Below are positions 1-10,450 of a DNA stretch of 64,000 nucleotides, piece after piece (position 1 is the stretch's first letter; each line of letters begins with the position of its first letter). Source of the stretch: Pseudoscleropodium purum (Eukaryota; Streptophyta; Bryopsida; Hypnales; Brachytheciaceae); assembly GCA_963969395.1 (NCBI GenBank), contig OZ017802.1:374501-438500 (forward strand), read 5' to 3'. The notes under the pieces are model-generated. The model saw nothing but the letters and a program-made list of their open reading frames with translations, made no database searches and was not told the DNA's origin. The translations under genes and the position numbers were made by a program.

Positions 1-2879
1 TTCCGTGACTTATAGTGGCTGAAGACCCACTGTCCTACCTTCTAAACTCCTAAGCTAATCCGGATCCGGTTTGGTCCTTCACAACAACCCAGATAGCAAT
101 CCGGGTTGTAGGTCACACAAAGACCCCACACTCGACCCTCTCGTACTACAACGACCTTGATGCTACTTCCGATCCGTGCGAAGACAGGTGGTTACAAGTG
201 CACCCGTCCGTTCCAACATCAACTAAAGTTCTTCCGTTACCCATACGGGTGGTGAGACCTCACAAGAGATCGGACACTCAACCGGATTTCCCACCCGGGA
301 GTTCTAGCGCAGCTAAGGAATCCCTCCCTACCCGCCTAGCCTAACAACGGCTTTCTCACACGGAATCTCAAACTCTAGACGTGCTGAGGAACTAAGTTCA
401 CTCCCAACTCTTCGATACCTATTCACATGCACCTTGGATCGGAAAATAAACACCAAGGGGAGAAATCACTTGCAAACCAACTCGTACTATCCTAACTCCA
501 CATCATACAATCCTGTCGCGCTGGAGAGAGATACACAACGAAGAGAATAGAAAAGTACAAGAAGTTTGCAAAATGAACAACTCCCAGTTCCCATCTCAGG
601 AACCGATTTATATACAAAGGGTGAAAACCCTAAAAGCACAAAAAGGAGCGGAAAACCCGTGGGGGTCCGCCGCCACCTAAATCTAACTTCCGGTCTAACC
701 TAATACTGTTGAGCCGGATCCGGATCCGGATCCGCTCCTACCCCTAACTGAAATTAAAATCCTATCTACCCTACAACTCTAGATCCTATCGTCGGTCTTC
801 CGACCTCCGGGACTAGCTCCTCGAAGACTTCACTCAAATTCCGGACCCGTTCCCCCTCCGAAGGATTCGGTCCGGGTGGAGACTCCAGGTCGATGGTAAT
901 ATCCGGTCTCGTGCCCGGAGTCCCAGTCCGTGCAGACTTCTTTGACTCAGGAGTCCAATCCTTCCTGTCCTTCGCCATAGTTGCATCCGGAAAGAGGTCC
1001 GGTAGAGAGATGTCCGAAAGGTGAATACCTTTGTCGCACATCGCTCCCGTCAGCTTCCGGCTGCTCTCCTCGATCCGGTCCGCAGCCTTCCGCCCCTCCA
1101 CCATTGCCGTCTCCACCTGCTCGGCGAAGTCCGCGAGAATCCGGACCATCCGGGAATCGGATAGTTTCTTCTCTTCGTGGATCTTCTCGTCGAAGAGCTT
1201 CGCTTTGGCAGCTGCCGTTCCGGTCTCTCCCAGGACCACCTTGATCTGCTCGGCCACCTTCCGAGTCTCCTCCGCCATCTCCCGAGCGGCCGTCACGTCT
1301 TCCTGATAGGCAAAAAGTGTTGCCTTCAGTTTATCTACCTCCTCCTGCAACCGGCGGATCTCTGCTTCCTGCTTCCGGGTCTCTTCCGGATTCGTGATGC
1401 ACTCCGCCACTTGTTCCGCCAATTTGCTGTCCGGTGCAGCACCCACCAACTTGCCGATTGCCGCAAGCGTCCTGTGCTTGACCTCCCAATCCGCCCTGAT
1501 GTTGTAGAGGACGTTGATCAGACCGTTGAACGGATCTTGCATATCCGGATCTCCCCCGGAATTGGTCTTCTCGGCTTCCGGTTTCTCCTCCGGGGTCGGT
1601 TTGTCTTGACCGAGAGGCGTCCCGCGCTTGTGTGGAGGCGTCAGCTTCTGTCGCTTGATCGGCGGCATCGGCTCCTCCTCTTCCTCGCTGGACTCCCGGT
1701 CTGACCCGGAATCGGATTCCGCCTCGTCATCCGTCTCCGACTCCCCATATTTCAGGAGCCCTTCCTGCGTCTTCCATGCCCTCTCCTCCGTATCGGTGAG
1801 GACTTGGTTCTCCCGATAGAGGTGGAAGAGATAAGGGCACACTGGAGTGGCCCTTTTCTTCCCAACCCTACTAACAAGCTGGGCCACGAGATCGGAAATG
1901 ATCCGTGCCCAGTCCACTTTCCGGGTACCACTGAGGGCACCGAAAATGGTGTTGCCGAGGGTGATCGTCACCCTGGTCGGCTTTTCCGGGTGAAGAACCG
2001 GAACCAGGAATTGCAGGAGCCGACGGTGTCGGTCATCCAAGCAATCCTCGACCGCGTATCCGTCCTTCGGGTTGACGGCTCCCTTGAACTTCCCTCGGAC
2101 AAACTCATCCTTCCGGCTCGCCATTCCCAAACCTCCTGCCCGGAAACCGTAAACCGTTCTCCACATCCCCTCGTTTCAGCTGACGGGAGCTCCCCTCACG
2201 GTGTTGTCAAACTGGTTGGACAACTTTCCGAGGAGCTCCTTGACCATTCTCTCCTCCCTAAAACCCCAAGGTTTCTCAGCAAACCCTACGCAACCCATGG
2301 ATTTGAGATCATCCATGAGTTGAGACTTTTTCGGCTCTATGGAGGGAATAACCGGAATGACTTTCCGGAGCTTCACCTCGCCTCCAGAGGGACTCGCTTG
2401 TCTCGACCTATGTAGCTGAGGCATTCCCACTCACATCTACCTCACTCTCTCCTAGCCGCACGTCCCGTTCTTCACTTCCTCTCTCCGATCTCAACCGGAA
2501 GCAAAACAGACAAAACACAAACGCACAAACTCCAAAAACTCAACCGCGCGCTCTCAAGGTCGAGTTTCTAAAAGGGGGTGCAATAGTGAAAGCTCCTCCT
2601 TATATAGTCCCTGGACTCTTTCCGGTTTGTCATCATGAATCCGGTTTACCATTATAATCCGGTTCATCATCATCATCCGGTCCTAGACCTAATTCGTGTT
2701 GCATTCCGTTTCCGTCGTTAGTTACTCCAGACCGGATTAGATCTAAGAAGCCCACTACTTCACGTTCCGTGCTAATTTTGAGTTTTCCTTCCCCACCTAA
2801 TCGGATCCGGTTAGCTAATGACTAGTTTCCGTTCCTATTTGGGTGTATACTAAGAAAATCAAAATTCTAAGCTGCGACA
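1..2879 (-). mobile_element. F1-b: reverse-strand copy of the TG...CA-bounded F1 element, running off the window
   Basis: Read on the minus strand, this segment matches the complete element at 10014-13279 almost end to end. Its 5' terminus (TGTCGCAGC on the minus strand) lies at 2871-2879 and is followed by CCACA. The other end lies beyond base 1, since roughly 0.4 kb of the other copy's 3' end is missing here. It keeps the upstream TATA region, one long coding frame (766-2424) and the non-coding 3' part. No reverse transcriptase, integrase or second LTR is visible. It is probably the same kind of object as F1-a: a solo LTR that carries an ORF, or a non-autonomous retroelement. Confidence 0.85.
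766..2424 (-). pseudogene. F1 coiled-coil, Gag-like protein, decayed copy
   Basis: This is the counterpart of the intact protein at 10451-12109, with the same order of parts: basic N-terminus, conserved globular block, acidic Ser/Glu stretch, a basic KRQK-type nuclear-localisation-like patch, a long coiled coil and a Pro-rich tail. The frame is broken by an in-frame TGA at 2176-2178, where the other copy has CAG (Gln). The remaining 466 codons are open. I recognise no catalytic motif and no CCHC knuckle, so Gag-like only describes its place and coiled-coil nature. Confidence 0.75.
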
Positions 2880-2909
2880 CCACACCTTGGTTTAGGATGC
2901 ATTATCACC

Positions 2910-3185
2910 ATGGATTCAGATACAACCCCAGACACTGAACAATATATGGTCACAATAGGTACATTTCATGAATGCACTTGCCCATATTTCAAAGAGATGT
3001 CTCTAAAAGCTCTGGGCAAAAGAGGACAATGGACAAATTGCAAGCACTTGTACTTTCTATTTGTTGGAGTTTGCCAACTAGATGCAAGAGTTGATCTATT
3101 TATTCATGCCCCAAGTTTTAGCTTCAATGAAGTCAAGCGCCTTCTTGAAGGTGGTATCTTGAAGTTGAAATACAATTTGCCCTAA
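2910..3185 (+). pseudogene. SWIM zinc-finger fragment
   Basis: A 91-codon open frame carries a Cys-X-Cys pair (HECTCPYF) followed after about 20 residues by Cys-X-His (NCKHLYF). This is the CxCx(n)CxH layout of SWIM zinc fingers, found in MULE transposases, FAR1-like proteins and other plant nuclear proteins. The domain sits near the middle and a short tail ends at TAA. No transposase core is seen upstream, where the F1-b element ends 30 bases before the start. It is most likely a residual 3' exon or a fragment of a gene or MULE cut off by that insertion. The first Met is simply the first in frame. Confidence 0.55.
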
Positions 3186-4315
3186 ACCATTAGTCCACTG
3201 AAGTGGCGCTAATATTGTACTCAATACCTTTGGGTGATGGATTTTATTGACCATTTATTTATGAATTGTAGTGAGACTAAAGGGCCACTATTGAATTTGA
3301 GTTTCATGTATCCCATGCAAGTTGTACTACCATGCATGATTGTTTTTCCTCAATTCTGTAGTATGATCCATGTACACTTGTCATAATTCATTGTTCATAG
3401 TACGATGGTGATATTGCTAATGATTGAATGCCATACTAAACCAAGAGCATAGTCAGTCCTAGATCTGATGCCTTGACCTTACCCATTTTGGGATTGTATA
3501 ATGCAAATAGTAGGACAATATTTGAACTTGAACCTTTAACCTTATCTGAAATGGTTCCTTTCAACAACCAATGACACTTTTATTATTATATTGCGGTTAA
3601 GGATTTCTAAGTAGATCATCAACTTCATAAAGGAAAAGCATGTCCCTAAACCTCTAAACCACGGTCATAGGTGTACGTCTAGATGCTTTGATTTCACTAA
3701 AGTCCTAAACCTGTGCTATTGAATCCATGGAGATGGGACCATTGCAACAATCAAAGGTACCTTACTAGAGGCCTAATGAATTATATTTCCTAGGACCTCT
3801 AAATTGTTGTCTTAAATCCACGGTGATAGAACCTCTAAAACGGTCATAGGTACTGTTACATAGAATGCTATAATTATACTTTCCAAAAGTACTATTTCAC
3901 AATTTTTTGAGAGCATGTCATGATGGCAATGGTTGAGAATTTGATGAAGAATTGTACTTAACTAGTCTTTTGATAGTTGGCACACTAAATTTTTCCACAT
4001 CCACAATTTCCCACTTCATCCACTATTATGGAGAAACAAAATAATTCTTGAAAGTAGAAAAAAGCAATGTCCATTCGATTGATGCAATGCAGTTCCATAA
4101 TGTCCCAACCCCAAAAAAGCATCCTCCAATTTTGCTGGAAATTAATTCTTTAATTGTTCATTTACAAATTCGTGTAAATTTTTTACTTAACTTCAAGTAT
4201 GTCAATTTATGAAGAGTATGTTGAAAAGGGAAGCCAACATCTAAAGGGAATTATTTTAAACCCAAAAATCAAAAACAACAAAAATTTGGCCTAGAAAATC
4301 ACAAAAATTTGCACC
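3186..4315. other. AT-rich interval without a recognised feature
   Basis: About 1.1 kb with no credible coding frame on either strand and no terminal repeat that I can pair. It may be the 3' flank of the SWIM-encoding fragment. The last five bases before 4321 (AAGAT) are the left half of the imperfect target duplication of F2-a. Confidence 0.4.
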
Positions 4316-5089
4316 AAGATTGTGGGAGCACAAAAACTCAAACCGAATGAAATTAGTCTAGGATAAGGTTAGATAGACTTGCAATTTTTATTTGTTTTGG
4401 TAACTCATAGAGATTTTTACTACACTGAGACTATGATAGAAATAGTCAGTTTCCGGATTGCTAGAACCGTTAGTAACGTTATGAAAACAAATCTGATACG
4501 GATCTGGGATATAGAAAAGTACCAAATTCTTAAAACCTACATTCTAGAATTCTAGTCTAAGAAACTAGGAGACCATTAGGAGAACAGTCTTTTACCTGTT
4601 CGCCACTGAGAACTATCAGTTGCGCATCAGGTACTTAAGTCCATTGCCACTTTTTTTTTTCTCTCTTTTTGATTGCTGAACGTTGTGAACATATAGCTAA
4701 GGGAAAGATTGGTGAATTAGTGATTGCAATAGAGAGAAGACATAAAGATCAATACCATGCACACCGAATTAGATTATTGACTGTTGATGATTCATGGCAA
4801 TGACTAGCGATCCAGTTGTGCAAAAGTCTGTAGTGGCAATCCGAATGGTTTGTCTGGTTATTCCTTCCGAACCAGCTCACCGAGCACAGTTAGAAGAGGA
4901 CCTCATGTATATCGGATGTATCAAATTGTTAGATAAGTCGTAGAACATGAAAAACAAGGAGATGATCCAAGAACTCATTTATAGAGTTCTGAACTAGTAC
5001 GAGTTGATGGTGAAAAGTCAACTCATAGCTTGAATAGAAGACATCTGAGTGAATGTCTATTCATTTAGAAAGAATAAACTCGGACTAAC

Positions 5090-7123
5090 CGAAAGAACGG
5101 ATAAGTATGTAGTCAAAAAGTTCCGGAGTCAAGCCCACTCAAAGGAGGGTTTTCTATCAATGACTACAAAAACGAGAGGCTTAGACGAGTACTAGACTTC
5201 CTCGTTCCAATCTTCTATCCGGAAAAGCCTATCCGAGTTACAGTCACGGTGGCTAATACCATTTTCGAGCCTTTGGAGGACCGGATTGTCCATTGGGAGA
5301 GAGTGATTTAAAGGATAGTGGACAATTTGGGAGATCACATTGGCCAAGCAAAACATAGCCCTATCACCCCGTATCTGTTTCACCTCTATCATCATAAGGA
5401 GGTCTTAAGTGCCAAGAAAACAATTTAGTACAACACCGGAGTTGAGATCCTAAAGTACGGCCTAACGGATGAGTTAGAAAAAGAAGAGAAAGAATATGAA
5501 GAAGAAGGGCAACTGGAGGAAGAAGAAAAAGCAATGAACCGAAAACAAAGGAAGTCCCTAGATCCGGTTGCACAAAGGAAGTCCCTAGATCCGGTTGCAC
5601 AAAGGAAGTCCCTAGATCCGGTTGCACAAAGGAAGGCACCAACACTGGAAAGGGATAAGTCAATTCCGGACCCGAAACATCCTCAAGACCTAGAGTTCTT
5701 CGAAGCTGGAATCCAGTAGATGCAGCTGGCCAAATAGATGTATGGCGACCTGGAAGATCACGTGCTCCTTATTGCGGGCAAACTCAAGGTGGAATTGGAC
5801 TAGATTTTGGAGGAGATCCGGAAACACCCGAATCTAGAAGAATTCTAATGGAAGAGAGAACAAATTCGAAAGTTAGAAGAGGAAAGGGATAGCCTCAAGT
5901 CCCAACTAGAGTGGACGAAGGGGGAGTTGAATGTAGCGAGATGGAAGGAAATAGAGGCTCTTCAACTCATCAACAACCTCAAGAAACTCATCATGGTTCT
6001 AGAGCATACGGTGATCTGAGCTAGCCTCTACACCACTTGATTGGAGAAGGAAGGGCACATAACCTGATCAAAGATGATAAAAATTCTAGTCGACTTCAAA
6101 GCCTGGATGGGGATTGTTTTGAAGGACATGCACAAGTTGCTGGAATACCTGGATCTGGAACAGACCATCGACTTAGAAGGGTTTCCGGAAGTCCTCAAGA
6201 GCATATTCCGAGATACTCTAATTCAATAGATTTCAATTCAACAAGCTTTGAGTAGTTCGATTCAACCACAATTAGAAAACTGAAGTCTATCCTCACTCCA
6301 ATTGCGGATTCATGAAGCAATCAAGTACGGACTTCAGTAGGACCAGTGGGACCTGAGTCGAGAAAAGCATGGTTGTCATAGTGGACGGACGTCCGGTTCG
6401 TCCATCCGTTAGAGGTCCCGCCCGTCCGATACAGTCAACACATAGTTGACTTTCTGATAACGGAAATATAGGCCACGTGGATGCCATGTGGATTAAAGAA
6501 CATGTTGGGCGTGGATGAGATCGTCAGGGCGTAGACAAGATCGTCCGTGCCCTAGATTTCGCATTTTGAGGTGATGTGTCATTCCGCAAAATTGCACAAG
6601 TTACAAAATTAAAGCCGTTCGGACCGTCCGTCTGTCCCGTTTGATGGCCCTAACTCACCCATTATGACAACCATGGAGAAAAGGAACAAGTGAAAAGCCT
6701 GTTCCAGAGGAAGAAAGGATTTTTGTCTAAATTCTCCCACCACCTAGGAAAATCATGGTCGAAAAGTTCATGATACCCGGATTGGCTGTTTTCAGCAATC
6801 TCGATGCACAGATTGGAGTAATGACAAATCTGGGCCGTTCTCATCCACAAGATTTCTCGCATATGCAGCAATCGACACCGAAGTGGGATCATGTTGGAAT
6901 TGAGCTGAGTGAGCTGCCCCAAGCCAAAAATACGGAGATTCAAGAAATAAAGGAGTCAGAAGAAGAAGCGTTGAAGTCCAGATCTAAGGAAGAAACAGAG
7001 TTTGATTCACCTTTGAAAATTCCACTTAAATTTCAAACTCGATCATCAACAAAGAATACATCAATGAAGGCTTCAGTAAAGACTTCGGGCAGCCAAAGCG
7101 GGAGTAGCACAAAAAAAACATGA
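5090..7123 (+). pseudogene. F2 coiled-coil protein remnant
   Basis: Translated piecewise, this stretch recalls the F1 protein: a block around the motif ANTIF, a PYLFHLY-like block, an acidic Glu/Lys run, then coiled-coil segments and a Ser/Lys-rich end (6755-7123). Many in-frame stops occur, most of them TAG. Comparison with the sister copies shows TGG and CAG codons turned into TAG at different places in different copies, so the gene is dead. The last open segment contains repeated Ser/Thr/Lys residues and ends at a TGA just before the hAT insertion. Confidence 0.6.
5547..5634 (+). repeat. 27-bp tandem repeat, three units
   Basis: Three perfect tandem units of 27 bp, each encoding nine residues (RKSLDPVAQ) in the F2 protein frame, followed by a diverged partial unit. 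Being a multiple of three, the repeat keeps the frame. It lies just after the acidic segment of the F2 coding remnant. The other F2 copies have a single unit in this place, so the expansion is specific to F2-a. Confidence 0.85.
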
Positions 7124-7129
7124 TGAAAT

Positions 7130-7312
7130 CAAGGTTGACACGACGTCCGAACGCGGACGCTGTGTCCGCAGCATCCGCTGACATTCGCGGTCCCCGCGGA
7201 CGCAGCGTCCGCCAGGACCGCCCCGCTCGTCTACCCCGTCCACCCAGTCCACTTTGACGGCCCTATTTCCCTCGACCGCCCTACCCAAACTGCCCCGCGG
7301 TCACTCCCTTAA
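7130..7312 (+). repeat. hAT end A: terminal inverted repeat and GC-rich subterminal island
   Basis: Begins with the terminal repeat and continues with many CGTCCG/CGGACG motifs over about 180 bp. The same island, more or less mutated, is found at 24242-24415 and inverted at 41600-41785, and at one end of all three MITEs. Clustered short motifs next to the ends are typical transposase binding regions in hAT elements; that role is inferred here. Confidence 0.85.
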
Positions 7313-7427
7313 TCTTTAAACAATTTAAAAGATTATAAAGTTTGACCATGAGTCCATGATAGTCTTGAAACTATGAAAAAATTCCAATTCATTTTCAAAA
7401 GGCAAACTAAAAAAATTTGTGACTTCA

Positions 7428-7450
7428 AATATATATATATATATATATAT
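7428..7450. repeat. (AT)n microsatellite in the hAT spacer
   Basis: A run of about eleven AT units downstream of the kinase-like gene. The equivalent site has only about five or six units near 24596-24607 and a much longer run at 41398-41441, so its length differs between the three copies. Confidence 0.8.
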
Positions 7451-7648
7451 ACTATTTAAAAAATCAAGATCAATACAAATACAAACATAATCAATATGGG
7501 CAAAATGTATTCAATTTAATGTAGAATACCATACATTGTGCACATTTGGCTAATTGCACATATAATTTTTTTCATTCCAACTCTATATTTCTAAACTAAT
7601 TTTTAATGCCTATATAACCTATTCAACTACTACTTCTGCACTACCAAT

Positions 7649-9150
7649 CTAATATAAATGGCGGAAATGTTCATCTGGCATCGCCCAATGATATCTATTA
7701 GAAAATCGCGTAATCACATGGGCCAAACTAGTATTTTCATCGTCAGTCTTCGAAGAAATGCACTTCAAGTAAACATAAAACACTTTTGCAAAGTCATGAA
7801 AGGCAAATTGTGTCGCACTAAGTGTTTTAAGTAGCACGTTGAAATACGCCTTTGACATGTTGTTTCCATTCATCCGCTGAGCAATTTTTCGAATGGCATA
7901 TTCTTCCGACTTACGTGAATACATCGGAATGACTTCCACATCTGTACCTGCTTTATGCAAATATGCAATACGTGAATCCACCCACCATCTCCTCTGCAAA
8001 GTTTGTTTCATCTCATCTGCTGATGTAAATGTGTACAAAGACTACATTGGCTGAGAAGCTAAGGTGGTCATGCTCCAATCGCAAACTCCAATGTACACAC
8101 GTGACTCATCCTCTAGAAAATGCAACAAGATGTTGTCCGGAGAAAGATCATTGTGCAAATGTCCAACAAGATGCACTGCATACATTATATGCATAAACGC
8201 CCATGTCAACTCCGTGTCCTTCTTCCGATATCGTCCTAAACGGTGAGCTTTTACAACCTCTTCTTCAGATGGATTTGTATACATCAAACGGATTTGAATG
8301 TTGTCTGGAAAGTCCTTATTCATATTCAACATTTGTCGAAGAGTTCCACCATTCGACCATTCCACCAATACGCATAACCTTCACACGTCGTTCCGTGCAC
8401 CGCAGCAAACCGTATCACACCCGCGTGTGGAATTCGAACAGCCATTGATTCGTTTTGATGTTCTAGCATTGCAAGATCGGGTCGAGTTTGGTGGTGAATG
8501 GATTTCTTTGCCGCAAACTCCCAATGAGGAAGTATTCTTGAACATCCTTCAATACGAACCTTTCGAATCGTTGCATATCCACCTCTCATCGTTCTATCAT
8601 CAACAACAATCACGCGTGTTGTATCTGGAAGTGCTATAAGGTGCCGTTTGGTCCTTTCTGCTTCAGCAACTCCATCATTGCTTTTCCACCAAGCAATTGA
8701 ACCAACTCGATTGTGCTTTTTGGCAAATGGAGCACATCGCCCCCTAAACAAGTCCGCTTTCAGAATCACTTCTTCAAACTAGGCGTCATTGGGTCGATAT
8801 TCCTTGCCATATTTAACCAAAATGACTTTGGAATTCCACAAAGCGTCATGAACCTTATTCTCCAAACATTTGGTGAAGTACGTTTTATGCATTTTGTCAT
8901 GCCACTTCGCCACATTCAATGCATCAAACATCATCTGTGTCATGTCTACCTTGAATTTAGACACGCACTCCTCTTGATATCTGATGTACTTAGTGTCTAA
9001 AGACAATGTTGTTTCCGATTCATAAAATTGAACGATGCGCTCAATCATGAATTTTTTGCATTCCTCCGAAGGACTTTGGCGAGCTACCTCCAAATTTGAT
9101 GGTCTCTCTCCATGTTTTAGCTTCGCAACCTTCTTCTTCCCCTTCGTCAT
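7649..9150 (-). pseudogene. Kinase-like cargo gene, copy 1 (broken)
   Basis: Homologous to the better preserved copy at 24805-26298. Seen here are a basic start, a helical N-terminal third, a glycine-loop-like stretch (GGYATIRKV), a Lys in FAAKKSI, the catalytic-loop form HNDLSPDNILL, and CDWSM where active kinases have DFG and copy 2 has DWG. The gene has a TAG at 8779-8781 (CAG in the other copies), an 8-bp tandem duplication near 8360-8367 that shifts the frame, and the TAG at 8042-8044 shared by all copies. The final stop is TAG at 7649-7651. The start ATG is the one shared by all three copies. A functional product is unlikely from this copy. Confidence 0.8.
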
Positions 9151-9334
9151 CGTGACAAATGAAATTGATATAGATCAAATTTTTTAATTTGAAATTGATT
9201 TCACGCGCAAGTGTCCAAAAAATTAGCAACAAAGAGGCCCCAATAAATCACTCTTGCCTTGCCTCGGAAAGGAGCCAATGGAGGATGAACCACCAAGCTC
9301 TCCGCTCCACCTTGCATTCACAAGGGGCAAAGCA

Positions 9335-9665
9335 AAAGTGACAATGCGGACGGCCCGTCCGCCCAATTGGACGGGCCGGGGGTGACGGACGCATTGGCCA
9401 TCCACCTCCCCGAAACCCTCGAGCCCCATCCGCCCGATCAGACGGCCACGGGCAGACAAATCTGGCGTCCGCTCGATCGGACGGTCTAGGGGGGCAAACG
9501 GGTATTGGGGCGGACGGGTATCGGGGCGGACAAGGCGGACGCCGGATCGGACGGATAGGGCGGACGGAGGACGGGGCGGACAGGTATCGGGCCGGACGGG
9601 GTTTGGGCAGACGAGGCGGACGGGGCGAATAGGGCGGACGGAGGTCTGGGCGGACAGGGCGGTTT
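9335..9665. repeat. Internal GC-rich CGTCCG island
   Basis: Some 330 bp dominated by GGCGGACGG-like motifs between the kinase-like gene and the AT-rich spacer. Composition and motifs match the element ends although this island is internal. The corresponding island in the outer giant hAT is 26490-26895. Open frames across it are Arg/Pro/Gly-rich products of the repeat and not genes. It may be a relic of a former element end. Confidence 0.8.
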
Positions 9666-10013
9666 GACCCTAAAGCGACCCTAAACCCATATTTTGCACA
9701 ATAAATAGAGGTCTTCATGGCACTGTATAGTTCAACTAACTTTTCATTCATTCAATGTAAAATTTGAAATTAAAAAAGGTAGCCTTCCTTTATGACCAAA
9801 TTTATGAATTCTTGGTAAATGATATTTTTGTACAAAGATATGAGCTAAAATGTGCAAAAATTCACGAAAGGATTGCGACGTTTAATATATGTATCCAAAT
9901 ATTCACGTTGCATTGTGTAGAAAGCAATTGTAAGAAGGTAGTTGAATAAAAATTCTACTATTAAATTGAATTAGTTGACGTCTAATCACTTAGTAAACCG
10001 CTAAATGTCCAAG
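9666..10013. other. AT-rich hAT spacer, left part
   Basis: Nearly identical to 26896-27239 in the outer giant hAT. It includes an ATAAATAG motif around 9700 that could be a plus-strand TATA box, but no coding frame follows. The last five bases (CCAAG, 10009-10013) are the left target duplication of the F1-a insertion. Confidence 0.6.
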
Positions 10014-10268
10014 TGTCGCAGCTTAAAATTTTGATTTCCTTAGTATACACCAAAATAGGAACTGAAACTAGTCATTAGGGAACCGGATCCGATAAGGTGG
10101 AGAAGGAAAACTCAAAATTAGCACGGAATGTGAAGTAGTGGGCCTCTTGGATCTAATCCGGTCAGGAGTAACTAACGACGGAAACGGAATGTAACACGGA
10201 TTAGGTCTAGGACCGGATTATGATGATGAACCGGATTTATGATGACAAACCGGAAAGGGTCCAGGGAC

Positions 10269-10276
10269 TATAAAAA
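10269..10276 (+). promoter_or_regulatory. TATA box of the F1 ORF
   Basis: TATAAAAA in the context GGGACTATAAAAAGAGG, about 175 bp upstream of the ORF start. The reverse copy F1-b has TATATAGT at the equivalent place. The surrounding sequence resembles that of the hAT transposase promoter at 15939. Confidence 0.65.
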
Positions 10277-10450
10277 GAGGAGCTTTCACTATTGCACCCC
10301 CTTTTAGAAACTCGACCTTGAGCGTGCGCGGTTGAGTTTTTGGCGTTTGTACGTTTGTGTTCTGTTCGTTTTGATTCCGGTTGAGATCGGAGAGAGAACG
10401 TGAGCAACGGGACATGCGGCTAGGAGAGAGTGAGATAGATTGGAGTGGGA

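Larger units (their letters stand above)
4321..7129 (+). mobile_element. F2-a, 5' portion of an old TG...CA element split by a giant hAT
   Basis: The element starts with TGTGGGAGCAC at 4321 and continues after the hAT insertion at 20039, ending with CACATACGACA at 21480. Its flanks are AAGAT on the left and TAGAT on the right, a 5-bp duplication with one mismatch. The same family appears at 22265-23540, 23541-24080 joined to 47600-49442, and 24081-47599 on the minus strand. It encodes a decayed protein related to the F1 protein. TG...CA ends plus a 5-bp duplication are the hallmark of integrase-mediated LTR-element insertion, but no internal LTR pair is seen. Confidence 0.75.

Noticed and set aside
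5547..5634. CRISPR-like array
   Set aside because: The 27-bp units are directly adjacent, without spacers, and form a coding tandem repeat.
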